Of a stretch of DNA of 64,000 nt, positions 28,289-36,693 are shown one piece after another. The notes beneath the pieces were generated by a model, which saw only the letters and a program-made list of their open reading frames with translations, searched no databases and was not told the origin of the DNA. This DNA comes from Streptomyces chumphonensis. Lineage in GTDB: Bacteria; Actinomycetota; Actinomycetes; Streptomycetales; Streptomycetaceae. A program made the translations under genes and the position numbers. Numbering within the stretch: position 1 is the stretch's first letter; every line of letters starts with the position of its first letter. The stretch covers positions 55,568 through 119,567 of the forward strand of contig NZ_JACXYU010000016.1 of assembly GCF_014779715.1 (NCBI RefSeq). The letters are read 5' to 3'.

Positions 28289-29647
28289 TCAGCAGGAGGT
28301 GCCCGGGGAGGCGGGGGCGTCGGCCTGCGCGGTGGGCGGGGTGGCGCAGCAGCCGCCTCCGTCCGCCTCCGTGACCTCGGGGGCGTCGTAGAGGCCGGCG
28401 CCCCCGCACACGCCCGACTCGGGGAGGGTGAGCTCGACGCGCTCGGCGGATTCCCGGTCGCCCGCGAGGGCGGCGGCGATCGAGCGGACCTGCTCGTAGC
28501 CGGTGAGCGCGAGGAACGTGGGGGCGCGGCCGTAGGACTTCATCCCGACGAGGTGCACGTCCTGCTCGGGGTGGGACAGCTCGCGCACGCCGTGCGGATA
28601 GACGGTGCCGCAGGAGTGGACGTTGGGGTCGATCAGGGGCGCGAGCGCGACGGGCGCCTGGAGCCGGTCGTCCAGGCCGAGGCGGAGCTCGGTGAGGAAG
28701 GACAGGTCGGGGCGGAAGCCGGTGAGGACGATGACCTCGTCCACGGGGCCCGTGCGGCGGCCGTCCTCGGCCACGAGCACCAGCCGCTCGCCGTCCCGCT
28801 CGACGGCCTCGGTGCGGAAGCCGGTGACGGCCTCGGCGTGCCCGGACTCGACGGCGGCCCTGGCCCGCAGGCCGAGGGCGCCGCGGGCGGGGAGCTGGTC
28901 GGCCTCGCCGCCGCCGAAGGTGTCGGTGCCGATGCCGCGGCGCAGCACCCACACGGCGTGGGTGCCCGGCTCGGCGTCCGCGAGGTCGGCCAGTTGGGCG
29001 AGGGCCGTGAAGGCGGACGCGCCGGTGCCGACGACGGCGACCCGCTTCCCGGCGTACCGGGCGCGCACGGCCGGGTCGTTCAGGTCGGGCACCCGGTAGG
29101 TGAGGCGGGCGGACGCCGCGCGCTCCCCCAGGGCCGGAAGGCCGTTGCCGCCCAGGGGGTTCGGCGTGGTCCACGTGCCGGAGGCGTCGAGGACCGCGCG
29201 GGCGGGGATGCGCTCCTCCCGGCCGTCGTGGGTGGTGAGCTGGACGGTGAACGGCTGCTCGGCCCGGTCGGCGTCCACGACGCGGTCCCGCCCGGCCCGG
29301 GCGACGCCCGTGACGGTGGCGCCGTAGCGCACGCGGGCACCGAGGACGTCGGCGAGGGGCTGGAGATACCGCTCGGCCCAGTCGGCCCCCGAGGGGTACG
29401 CGGCGCCGTCCGGCCGGACCCAGCCGGTCGGCGCCAGCAGCTTCTCGGCCGCCGGGTCCACGACCTCCGACCACGGGGAGAACAGGCGCACGTGACCCCA
29501 TTCCCGTACCGCCGCACCGGCCTGCGGGCCGGCCTCCAGCACCAGCGGCTCGATGCCGCGCTCCAGCAGGCGCGCGGCCCCGGCCAGGCCGACGGGGCCG
29601 GCCCCGATCACGACGACGGGCAGTTCAGAGGGGGTGGACACGGTCAC
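28289..29647 (-). CDS. FAD/NAD(P)-binding oxidoreductase with Cys-rich tail (paralogue 1)
   Basis: This 452-residue flavoprotein has an N-terminal FAD motif (VVVIGAGPVGLAGAARLLERG), a second dinucleotide motif (VAVVGTGASAFTALA, about 205) and VLTGFRPDLSFL. The C-terminal tail is rich in cysteine (CGGAGL, GGGCCATPP, final C). It is very similar to the protein at 31491-32894. The Cys-rich tail and arsenic neighbourhood suggest redox chemistry on thiol-bound arsenic, but the substrate is not known. GTG 29647 follows GGGAG by 5 nt; ATG 29659 is the alternative. Its promoter carries a module shared with its paralogue. Confidence 0.75.
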   Translation of the reverse strand: MTVSTPSELPVVVIGAGPVGLAGAARLLERGIEPLVLEAGPQAGAAVREWGHVRLFSPWSEVVDPAAEKLLAPTGWVRPDGAAYPSGADWAERYLQPLADVLGARVRYGATVTGVARAGRDRVVDADRAEQPFTVQLTTHDGREERIPARAVLDASGTWTTPNPLGGNGLPALGERAASARLTYRVPDLNDPAVRARYAGKRVAVVGTGASAFTALAQLADLADAEPGTHAVWVLRRGIGTDTFGGGEADQLPARGALGLRARAAVESGHAEAVTGFRTEAVERDGERLVLVAEDGRRTGPVDEVIVLTGFRPDLSFLTELRLGLDDRLQAPVALAPLIDPNVHSCGTVYPHGVRELSHPEQDVHLVGMKSYGRAPTFLALTGYEQVRSIAAALAGDRESAERVELTLPESGVCGGAGLYDAPEVTEADGGGCCATPPTAQADAPASPGTSC

Positions 29648-29701
29648 GACGACTCCCATTGTTTCGATGTATGTCGATGTCTTGCACCGTCAGCGTCGCA
29701 C

Positions 29702-29739
29702 TTGATTTGACGAACGTCAACATTTACAGATATCGAATC
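29702..29739 (-). promoter_or_regulatory. promoter module GATTCGAT-N11-TTGACG-N7-AATCAA (copy 1)
   Basis: Read leftward: GATTCGAT (29739-29732), 11 nt, TTGACG (29720-29715), 7 nt, AATCAA (29707-29702). The same three words with identical spacing precede the paralogous flavoprotein gene at 31491. TTGACG is a good -35 hexamer and is also half of a 14-nt palindrome (TTGACG-AA-CGTCAA, 29707-29720). Confidence 0.6.
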
Positions 29740-29793
29740 AACGCTGACCCGTGGAACGGGTGGAGAGGCCGCCCGTCACCCCGGGCGGCCTCG

Positions 29794-30855
29794 TCAGAGG
29801 AGCACTTCGGCGATGTCGCGGGCCGCCTCGCGGGCAGGGCGGCCGACACCGATCAGAGTGGCGGAGGCCGGTCCGGTCCAGTCGCCGTAGCCGAGCAGAT
29901 GCAGGCGCGGCTCGCCGACGGCGCGGGTGCCGTGGGTGGCCAGTCGCCCCCTGGGGCCCCGCAGGCCGAGGGGAGCGAGGTGGGAGAGGGCAGGCCGAAA
30001 ACCGGTGCACCAGATCACCGCGTCGACCCGGGAGGTCGTGCCGTCAGGCCACCGGACGCCTTCGGGCTCCATGCGCGGGAACATCGGCCGGGCCTTCAGC
30101 CGACCGGTGTCCCGCGCCGCACGGACCGGGGGGACGGCGACGATGTCACCCAGGGAGGCGACACCGCCGGTGTCGCTGCGCCCCTCGTCCAGCGCGCGGC
30201 GGCGCGCGGTCGCGGCGTCGAAGAGGGCACGGCCGTCGATGTCGTCCGCGAGGAAGTGCGGCGGCCGCTGGGTCACCCACGTCAGGTCCACCGTCGAGGA
30301 CAGGGCGAGGTCCGCGGCGATCTGTGCGCCGGAGTTGCCTCCCCCGACGACGAGCACGCGCTGCCCGGCGAAGTCGGCCGGGCAACGGTAACCGACGGTG
30401 TGCGACTGACGCCCCCGGAAGACGCCACCGCCGGGGACAGCGGGGACGAAGGGGCGCCACCAGGTTCCGGTCGCGGAGACGACAGCGCGGGCCGACCAGT
30501 CCCCCTTGTCCGTCTCCACCCGCAGCCGGGAGCCGTCCCGGTGCACCGCTCGTACGCGAACCGGGCGGTGCACCGGGAGGGAGTAGTGGCGTTCGTAGTC
30601 CGTCAGGTACGCCACCACGTGCTCGGCATCCGGGTACTCCTCGCCCGGCTGGGCCGGCATCAGGCGTCCGGGCAACGAGGAGAAGGCCGCGGGTGAGAAC
30701 AGCCGCAGGGAGTCCCAGCCGTGCTGCCACGCCCCGCCCGGGGTGTTCTGCGCGTCGAGAACGACGAAGCCGATCTTCGCGCGGCGGAGATGGTAGCCGG
30801 CGGCCAGCCCCGCCTGGCCGCCACCGATCACGACGACATCGGTCGCGGTGGTCAC
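29794..30855 (-). CDS. arsO: ArsO-like flavin-dependent monooxygenase
   Basis: This 353-residue flavoprotein monooxygenase has an FAD motif (VVVIGGGQAGLAAGYHLRR), PGGAWQHGWDSLRLFSPA, an NADPH motif (VLVVGGGNSGAQIAADLA, about 170) and WCTGFRPALSHL. Length and motifs fit the ArsO family found in actinobacterial ars operons. The proposed role is oxidation or thiol-linked chemistry of arsenicals; the exact reaction is unsettled. GTG 30855 is chosen because it places the FAD motif near the N-terminus, as in the family. It lies directly upstream of flavoprotein paralogue 1. Confidence 0.65.
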   Translation of the reverse strand: MTTATDVVVIGGGQAGLAAGYHLRRAKIGFVVLDAQNTPGGAWQHGWDSLRLFSPAAFSSLPGRLMPAQPGEEYPDAEHVVAYLTDYERHYSLPVHRPVRVRAVHRDGSRLRVETDKGDWSARAVVSATGTWWRPFVPAVPGGGVFRGRQSHTVGYRCPADFAGQRVLVVGGGNSGAQIAADLALSSTVDLTWVTQRPPHFLADDIDGRALFDAATARRRALDEGRSDTGGVASLGDIVAVPPVRAARDTGRLKARPMFPRMEPEGVRWPDGTTSRVDAVIWCTGFRPALSHLAPLGLRGPRGRLATHGTRAVGEPRLHLLGYGDWTGPASATLIGVGRPAREAARDIAEVLL

Positions 30856-31365
30856 GCGACGACGCCCACGCTGGCGGGCGTCCGATGCGTGGGACCGCGG
30901 AGCTCCGACTTCGACCGGGCCTGCATCCACGGCGCGCGACGCCCCAGGGCGTCGCGGACGTCGGCGCCGAGTAAGCCACCGGCGAGGCACCCGGAAGCCC
31001 TCCCGCCTCCCATGCCGTGTCCGCGCAGGACACGGGATGGGCCGATGGGATGGATTCGACCCGTGACGCCCCCCTCATCCCGCCGACCGATGCGGAGTGC
31101 ATCGTGGGGCAGGAGCGACGCGGCCCGGAACCCGGTCGGGTACGCAGTCGCTCGAAACAGATCAGCGCAGACCGACATCGTCACAGGGTGACCGTCTCAC
31201 ACCGGAACGCAGCGGCGCCAACTCGGCCCTCCCCCATGGCGGATGAGGCCCACCGCAACGCGTCCGTCCGCATGCGGCCCGCACATGCCGGGCCCGGGTC
31301 GCACCGGCGGCGGGCCGAACAGCCGCCCTACACCGGACGCCCGGGCATCCGGACGACGACCCCCT
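30856..31365. other. gene-free stretch upstream of the second flavoprotein operon
   Basis: No convincing gene is seen in these 510 nt. Open frames exist on both strands, but none has a recognisable domain or a good ribosome binding site. It separates the leftward ArsO unit from the rightward flavoprotein-MFS operon. Confidence 0.4.
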
Positions 31366-31403
31366 GATTCGATTATCATCTATCTTGACGCGCATCGAAT
31401 CAA
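31366..31403 (+). promoter_or_regulatory. promoter module GATTCGAT-N11-TTGACG-N7-AATCAA (copy 2)
   Basis: GATTCGAT (31366-31373), TTGACG (31385-31390) and AATCAA (31398-31403) have the same spacing as copy 1. GATTCGAT and ATCGAATC (31394-31401) also form an 8-bp inverted repeat. A -10-like GAGGAT at 31408-31413 sits 17 nt after TTGACG. Confidence 0.65.
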
Positions 31404-31490
31404 AGGGGAGGATCCTGAAGGGCGACCGCCGTGGAGACCGTCGGCCGCCCCCCACCCGCCCCTGCTCGAAGACCCGAAGAGAGGGATCTC

Positions 31491-32894
31491 ATGAGTGCTC
31501 GTCAGCTCCCCGTCGTCATTGTGGGAGCTGGGCCCGTCGGCCTGGCCGCGGCGGCCCATCTGATCGAACGCGGCATCGAACCCCTGGTGTTCGAGTCCGG
31601 GCCGACGGCGGGCGCCGCTGTCCGCCAGTGGGGTCACGTCCGCCTCTTCTCCACCTGGTCCGAAGTCGTCGACCCGATCGCCGAGAAGCTCCTGGCACCC
31701 ACCGGCTGGTCGGTACCGGATCCGAAGTCCTGTCCCACGGGGTCGGACTGGGCCGAGCAGTACCTCCGGCCTTTGGCGGACGTCCTGGGCGAGAGGGTGC
31801 GCTACGGCCGCACCGTCACCGGAGTCTCCCGGCGAGGACGCGACCGGGTGGTCGACGCCGAGCGCACGGAGCAACCCTTCGTGGTCCACGCCCGGGGTGA
31901 ACGAGGCCCCGGGGAGCAGTTCCTGGCCCGTGCGGTCATCGACGCCTCGGGCACCTGGTCCGCCCCGGGTCCGGCCGGCGGCAGCGGACTGCCCGCCCTG
32001 GGCGAGGAGGTCGCGTCCGAGCGGATCACCTACCGCGTGCCCGACCTGGCCCGCCCCGCGGTCCGCGCGCGCTACGCGGGCAAGCGCACGGCTGTCATCG
32101 GGTCCGGCGCCTCGGCCTTCACCGCTTTGGCCATGCTCGCCGACCTCGCGCAGAGCCGGGAAGGACGCGGTACCCACGCCGTGTGGGTCCTGCGCCGGGG
32201 CATGTCCGACTCCACCTTCGGCGGCGGCGCCGCCGATCAGCTGCCCGCCCGCGGTGCCCTGGGGCTCGCCGCCAAGGCGGCCGTCGAGGGAGGCCACGCG
32301 GAACCGGTCACCGGATTTCGCGTCGAGGCGGTCGAGCGCGCCGCCGAGGGACACCTCATCCTCGTCGGCGAGGACGGGCGCCGCGTGGGACCCGTGGACG
32401 AGGCCGTGGTCCTCACCGGCTTCCGTCCCGACGTGTCCTTCCTGGAAGAAGTCCGCCTCCGCCTCGACGAACGGTTGCAGGCCCCGGTGGACCTGGCGCC
32501 GCTGATCGACCCCAACCAGCACTCCTGCGGCACCGTCTATCCGCACGGGCACCGCGAGCTGTCCCACCCGGAGCAGGGCATCTTCCTCGTCGGGATGAAG
32601 TCATACGGCCGGGCACCCACGTTCCTCGCGCTGACCGGTTACGAGCAGGTCCGTTCGATCGCCGCGGCCCTGGCAGGAGACCTCGCCTCGGCCGACCGCG
32701 TCGAACTCGCCCTCCCGGAGACCGGCGTGTGCGGCGGCTCCGGCCTGTTCGACGGCGTCACGACCGACCAGGATGGCACCGGGTGCTGCGCCACGCCGGA
32801 TCTCGGAACCTCCTCCACCGGCAGACCCGAAGCGGCCGTGACGCCCGACGCCGCGCCCTTCGAGGAACCGTCGGGTGGTTGCTGCGGCTCATGA
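31491..32894 (+). CDS. FAD/NAD(P)-binding oxidoreductase with Cys-rich tail (paralogue 2)
   Basis: This 467-residue flavoprotein is nearly collinear with the one at 28289-29647: FAD motif VVIVGAGPVGLAAAAHLIERG, VRLFSTWSEVVDPIAEKLLAPTGW, second motif AVIGSGASAFTALAMLA and VLTGFRPDVSFL. The tail has CGGSGLF, TGCCATPD and a terminal GGCCGS, more vicinal cysteines than paralogue 1. ATG 31491 follows AAGAGAGGG. It overlaps the MFS gene by ATGA, so the enzyme and transporter are made together. The terminal CC pairs would suit As(III) or thiolate binding, which is inference. Confidence 0.75.
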   Translation: MSARQLPVVIVGAGPVGLAAAAHLIERGIEPLVFESGPTAGAAVRQWGHVRLFSTWSEVVDPIAEKLLAPTGWSVPDPKSCPTGSDWAEQYLRPLADVLGERVRYGRTVTGVSRRGRDRVVDAERTEQPFVVHARGERGPGEQFLARAVIDASGTWSAPGPAGGSGLPALGEEVASERITYRVPDLARPAVRARYAGKRTAVIGSGASAFTALAMLADLAQSREGRGTHAVWVLRRGMSDSTFGGGAADQLPARGALGLAAKAAVEGGHAEPVTGFRVEAVERAAEGHLILVGEDGRRVGPVDEAVVLTGFRPDVSFLEEVRLRLDERLQAPVDLAPLIDPNQHSCGTVYPHGHRELSHPEQGIFLVGMKSYGRAPTFLALTGYEQVRSIAAALAGDLASADRVELALPETGVCGGSGLFDGVTTDQDGTGCCATPDLGTSSTGRPEAAVTPDAAPFEEPSGGCCGS

Positions 32895-34105
32895 CCGCCT
32901 CGACCGACGAAGGGGCCGTGAGCGACCAGGAGCGCGCACGGCCCCGCGCCGTGCTTCCCGCGCTCTGCCTGACCCAGGTGGTCAGCTGGGGGACGGTCTA
33001 CTACGCCTTCCCCGTCCTGAACCCCTCGATCGTCGCCGACACGGGGTGGAGTGCCGGAGTGACGAGCGCCGCGTTCTCCCTGGGGCTCCTGGTCTCGGCA
33101 CTGGCCGGCATCCTCGTGGGCCGCATCATCGACCGCCACGGACCACGCGCGATCATGACCGGCGGCTCCGTCGTGGGGGCCGTCAGCCTCCTGGTGCTGT
33201 CCGGGGCCCCCAACCCGGCGGTCTTCACCTTCGGCTGGCTGCTGGCGGGGCTCGCCATGGCCGCCACCTTCTACCAACCCGCCTTCGTCGCCATCACGCG
33301 TTGGTGGGCGCCGGGTCACATCCGTCCGCTGACCGTGCTGACTCTCGCGGGCGGACTGGCCTCCACGATCTTCGCCCCGCTCACCGCGGCGCTGGACGCA
33401 CACCTGTCCTGGCGGACCACGTACCTCGTGCTGGCCGGGGTCATCGCAGTCGTGACCGTGCCCGTTCACTGCACCGCTCTGCGCGCACCCTGGCCACCCT
33501 CGGCACGCCGGCGGGAGAGCCACCCCACGACCGGAGCGACGAACGCGGCGCTCAGTCGTCCCTTCCGCATGCTGGCACTGTCCCTGACCCTGTCGGCTCT
33601 GACCACCTCGGCCGTCGTCATCGCCCTGGTTCCGCTCTTCCTCGAACGCGGCTACAGCGCCGCACAGGCGGCCTGGGCCCTGGGCTTGGGCGGCGCCGGC
33701 CAGACGGTCGGCCGGACCCTGTACGCCATGCTGGCCCGGCGCTTCGGAGCCGTGGCCAGGACCACCGTGCTGGTCTCCCTCAGCGGCGCCGCGACCCTGG
33801 CGTTCTCCGTGATCCAGGGGCCCTATCCCCTGCTGCTCACCGTGGCCGTGATCGCGGGGATGATCCGCGGCAATCTGACGCTGCTCCAAGCCACCGCGGT
33901 CACGGACCGCTGGGGCACCGGTGACTACGGGCGGCTCTCCGGCCTGCTGGCCGCCCCCACCACCACGGCCGCCGCCCTGGCTCCTTTCGTCGGCACGGTC
34001 CTGGTCGCCCCCCTGGGCGGATACGCCCCGATGTTCGCGCTGCTCGCCGGGTGTTCCTTCCTTGCCGCAGCCGGCTCCCTGGGCACCCGAGCCGACAGCG
34101 GATGA
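32891..34105 (+). CDS. MFS transporter
   Basis: This 404-residue protein has about 12 hydrophobic segments and the MFS loop motif between spans 2 and 3 (GRIIDRHGPR). The start is LCLTQVVSWGTVYYAFPVL, and halves are joined by a basic loop (PSARRRESHP). It is translationally coupled to flavoprotein paralogue 2 (ATGA overlap), so its cargo is probably linked to that enzyme's product. ArsJ, an MFS exporter of arsenylated phosphoglycerate, shows that MFS proteins can export arsenicals. No partner GAPDH is present here, so ArsJ identity is not supported. Confidence 0.75.
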   Translation: MTASTDEGAVSDQERARPRAVLPALCLTQVVSWGTVYYAFPVLNPSIVADTGWSAGVTSAAFSLGLLVSALAGILVGRIIDRHGPRAIMTGGSVVGAVSLLVLSGAPNPAVFTFGWLLAGLAMAATFYQPAFVAITRWWAPGHIRPLTVLTLAGGLASTIFAPLTAALDAHLSWRTTYLVLAGVIAVVTVPVHCTALRAPWPPSARRRESHPTTGATNAALSRPFRMLALSLTLSALTTSAVVIALVPLFLERGYSAAQAAWALGLGGAGQTVGRTLYAMLARRFGAVARTTVLVSLSGAATLAFSVIQGPYPLLLTVAVIAGMIRGNLTLLQATAVTDRWGTGDYGRLSGLLAAPTTTAAALAPFVGTVLVAPLGGYAPMFALLAGCSFLAAAGSLGTRADSG

Positions 34106-34198
34106 CGGTGCGGGCGTGCGCGGCGGATGCCTGCGGGGCGGCCTCGGCCCTGGGTGACGGGGGCGCTGAGGCAGCCGCACCAACACGTTCTCTTATCA

Positions 34199-34215
34199 TC
34201 AACATTCACTGTTGA
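34199..34215. promoter_or_regulatory. ArsR-type operator TCAACA-N5-TGTTGA
   Basis: TCAACA and TGTTGA flank TTCAC, 33 nt before the arsR start. The half-site CTGTTGA recurs before the two other CC-type arsR genes of the island. Confidence 0.65.
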
Positions 34216-34247
34216 CAGCTGGCATCGTGCATGGTTTGCTGGGTTCC

Positions 34248-34667
34248 ATGCGATCAAGCGCGACGGGCAGGGCCTCCACCGTTCGGCCACTCCCCCAGAG
34301 CGACCAGGCACGTGCGCTCGCCCCCATGCTGCGAGCCATGGCCGACGAGACCCGGCTGACACTCCTGTTGCTGCTTGCGATCGAGTCCCGCACGGTCAAG
34401 GAGCTGCACCAGCTGACCGGCTTGAGCAGGACGCTGATCAGCCACCACCTCGCTCCGCTGCGCGAACAGAGACTCGTCACCGTATTTCCGAAGGGCCGCA
34501 GCAACGTCTACGCACTGTGCTGCGAGAGCCTGCGAGAGCCGGCACGCCTCCTGGCTGCTCTGACCTCGATACCGTCGGCCCCCGGGGCCCTCACCGTCGG
34601 CGGCGAGCCCCCCGCGGCCACCACCGACGGCACCAGGCCGTCGCTGCGGACCGCTGCGCACCCCTAG
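34248..34667 (+). CDS. ArsR-family regulator, Cys-Cys type (copy 1)
   Basis: This 139-residue winged-helix repressor has the recognition helix region LSRTLISHHLAPLREQRLV. The canonical CVCD metal site is absent; instead a vicinal pair Cys91-Cys92 follows the wing (NVYALCCESL). The same CC placement occurs in the regulators at 42741 and 55746, suggesting a shared thiol sensor for trivalent arsenic or organoarsenicals. ATG 34248 lies just downstream of its own operator. It is followed by a small CC-pair protein. Confidence 0.85.
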   Translation: MRSSATGRASTVRPLPQSDQARALAPMLRAMADETRLTLLLLLAIESRTVKELHQLTGLSRTLISHHLAPLREQRLVTVFPKGRSNVYALCCESLREPARLLAALTSIPSAPGALTVGGEPPAATTDGTRPSLRTAAHP

Positions 34668-34733
34668 CGGGACCAGAGCCCGTGGTCGACGGGCACATGG
34701 CCCGAACCGTTTCACGAGAAGGGAATGCCACTT

Positions 34734-34937
34734 ATGAGCAACTCCGGCAAGAAGGGCGGCGTGCTGGGCCGCCTCTTCGGATCCGACAAGTCCGACAGCG
34801 ACTGCTGCAGCGTACAGATCGTCGAAGAGACGGACGAGCCGCAGGAGAAGAACGCCGCGCCGAACGGCGAGGCCGAGGCTCCGTGCTGCGGCACCGAGAG
34901 TCAGCGCGACGCCTCCGCCGAGGAAGCTCGACGCTGA
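34734..34937 (+). CDS. small protein with two vicinal Cys pairs
   Basis: This 67-residue protein has a basic, Gly-rich start (KKGGVLGRLFG), then SDCCSVQIVEE and APCCGTES, and is otherwise acidic. Two CC pairs in so small a protein, encoded directly behind an ArsR gene, suggest soft-metal or As(III) binding, for example as a chaperone. No family name is certain. ATG 34734 is preferred over ATG 34725 because AGAAGGGA is well spaced only for the former. It ends before a terminator hairpin. Confidence 0.6.
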   Translation: MSNSGKKGGVLGRLFGSDKSDSDCCSVQIVEETDEPQEKNAAPNGEAEAPCCGTESQRDASAEEARR

Positions 34938-34990
34938 GGGGTGAGGGGGCGTGCCTGACCGGGCTCCCCCGCCTCAGCCCCCTCACCCAA

Positions 34991-35026
34991 GGCGCCTCTT
35001 CCCGCTTCGCGGCGGGGGGAGGCGCC
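34991..35026. terminator. hairpin between convergent small-protein and SDR genes
   Basis: GGCGCCTC (34991-34998) and GAGGCGCC (35019-35026) form the outer stem, with a further CCCGC/GCGGG stem inside. Confidence 0.7.
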
Positions 35027-35033
35027 GAGGCGG

Positions 35034-35798
35034 CTACGCGTCCTTACCGTGCGTGCGGTGCACCTTGTGCTGCGCGGCTTGGGCGACCGGGCGCACGACC
35101 AGGAGGTCGACGTTGACGTGTCGGGGCCGAGTCACCGCCCACAGCACGGTGTCCGCGACGTCCTCCGCCTTCAGCGGTTGCTCCACCCCTTCGTACACCC
35201 CCGCCGCGCGTTCCTGATCCCCCCGGTAGCGGTTCAGGGAGAACTCCTCCGTGTGCACCATCCCGGGAGCGATCTCGATGACACGGAGGTCCTGCCCACA
35301 CACTTCCAGGCGCAGCGTCTCGGCCAGTGCGTGCTGGGCGTGCTTGGCCGCGCTGTAGCCGCCTCCACCCTCGTAGTTGGTGAAGCTGGCGGTGGAGGTG
35401 AGCACCACCACGGTTCCGTCGTTGGTCGCTCTGAGGAGACCGAGCAGCGCCTGCGTCATGTGCAGGGTGCCCAGGACGTTCACCTCGAACATGCGCCGCC
35501 AGTCCGCCGGCTCCGCCTGTCCCACCTCTTCCGTACCGAACGCCCCACCGGCGACGTTCACCAGGACGTCACACCGTTCGAGGGAAGCGGCGAACTCGGC
35601 GGTCGCCTCCCGGTCGGCGACGTCCAGGGGCCGGGCTTCCGCCGAGCCTCCCGACGCGGTGATGCTCGCGGCCAGCTCGTGAAGACGCGCCGCCCGCCGG
35701 GCGGCAAGGACGACCCGGTACCCGGCCGACGCAAGGGCCCGGGCGGTGGCCGCGCCGATTCCGCTACTCGCTCCGGTGACGACAGCAGTGCGCTGCAC
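35034..35798 (-). CDS. short-chain dehydrogenase/reductase
   Basis: This 254-residue classical SDR has TGASSGIG (9-16), NVAGG (about 83), Ser in TSTASFTN and the catalytic YSAAK (about 150). A substrate within the island is possible; arsonoacetaldehyde would need an aldehyde reductase to give 2-hydroxyethylarsonate, and this SDR is one candidate. That link is inference only. It is transcribed leftward towards the small CC-pair protein. Confidence 0.75.
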   Translation of the reverse strand: MQRTAVVTGASSGIGAATARALASAGYRVVLAARRAARLHELAASITASGGSAEARPLDVADREATAEFAASLERCDVLVNVAGGAFGTEEVGQAEPADWRRMFEVNVLGTLHMTQALLGLLRATNDGTVVVLTSTASFTNYEGGGGYSAAKHAQHALAETLRLEVCGQDLRVIEIAPGMVHTEEFSLNRYRGDQERAAGVYEGVEQPLKAEDVADTVLWAVTRPRHVNVDLLVVRPVAQAAQHKVHRTHGKDA

Positions 35799-36240
35799 TT
35801 GTTTCCCCTCTCGGCATACGGAGACGTTCGCCCTCGGGTTTTCGGTCGGAATCTTTTCCGAACACGGAACGCATCACCCGCGTAGCGAAGTATCGCCCAG
35901 GAACCTGATACGCAATACTGTCACGACGGGCGGATCAGCCGTCAACCTCGGTTCCGAAGAAATACAGGGAACAGGGAAGTGTTCAACCACTTCCACCCGA
36001 AATGACTCTGCTCGCTGTCGAGCACGTCAGCCGCCCCGGGAAGGACCGAAATCGAGTGACGCACGCGACGTCATGGTCAGTGGGTCCCCTCCGGCTGGCT
36101 ACGCGGCCACGTGCGACGTCGCACGCGCCTTCTGTAAACCGCTGGTCTTCGAGAACTCGATGGCTGCCGGTGGAACATGGAGATCCACGACCGAGGCGGG
36201 GAGCTGCTGGCGCATGCGCCTCAGGTGCGTTCCGGCGCCT
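35799..36240. other. 442-nt lower-GC intergenic stretch
   Basis: No gene is seen. The stretch is less GC-rich than its surroundings and contains the promoter side of the SDR gene. A perfect inverted repeat TCGGAA-TCTT-TTCCGA (35846-35861) lies about 48 nt upstream of the SDR start and may be an operator. Confidence 0.4.
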
Positions 36241-36618
36241 CTATTCCTGCGGGCGCAGGAGGATGGCCAGCACCGCGAGGGCTCCGGGAGCACTGCGGTA
36301 GTAGACCCAGGTGCCCCTTCTCTCCGAGGTCAGCAACCCTGCCTCTCGCAGCTTCTTCAGATGGTGACTGACCGTCGGCTGGGAAACACCGACATCGGAT
36401 ATGTCACACACGCACACCTCACCATGAGGGTGAGAGGCAACGCGAGAAAAAAGACGAAGACGAATCGGGTCGGACAATGCCTTGAACATTCGGGCAGCCC
36501 TTTCGGCAGCTGCCTCCGATATGGGCTCCGAGGTCAGTGGGGCGCAGCACGACACCACCGCCCCCGAACGAGCCCTCGACGGCTTCTCCCTCGATTCTTC
36601 GATCCCCGCGTTCAGCAT
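36241..36618 (-). CDS. arsR: ArsR-family arsenite regulator, canonical CVCD type
   Basis: This 125-residue repressor has the classic As(III) site EVCVCDIS (Cys69, Cys71) on the helix before the recognition region VSQPTVSHHLKKLREAGLL. A second pair Cys24-Cys25 (SCCAPL) sits near the N-terminus, as in many actinobacterial arsenite sensors. It should leave DNA when arsenite binds. ATG 36618 fits the family N-terminus but lacks a ribosome binding site, so it may be leaderless; an upstream in-frame ATG exists at 36672. An ATCATT motif lies upstream (about 36638). Confidence 0.85.
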   Translation of the reverse strand: MLNAGIEESREKPSRARSGAVVSCCAPLTSEPISEAAAERAARMFKALSDPIRLRLFSRVASHPHGEVCVCDISDVGVSQPTVSHHLKKLREAGLLTSERRGTWVYYRSAPGALAVLAILLRPQE

Positions 36619-36693
36619 AAATACATGTTTGCACCAATCATTGACCTTGCCAAGTGGCGGCCGAGTGCACAAGCTGAGCCGCGCGGCACGCGG

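Noticed and set aside
26372..29710. A very long open frame (about 1,100 codons) running through sdaA, the toxin-antitoxin pair and the flavoprotein
   Set aside because: It lies in another frame of, or antisense to, well-supported genes and encodes Arg/Pro/Gly-rich low-complexity sequence, as expected of GC-rich shadow frames.
30852..31184. Possible 110-residue leftward gene between the flavoprotein operons
   Set aside because: No domain, no good ribosome binding site and overlap with the 5' end of the ArsO-like gene.
32891..34105. ArsJ exporter
   Set aside because: ArsJ is normally paired with a glyceraldehyde-3-phosphate dehydrogenase gene, and none is present here.
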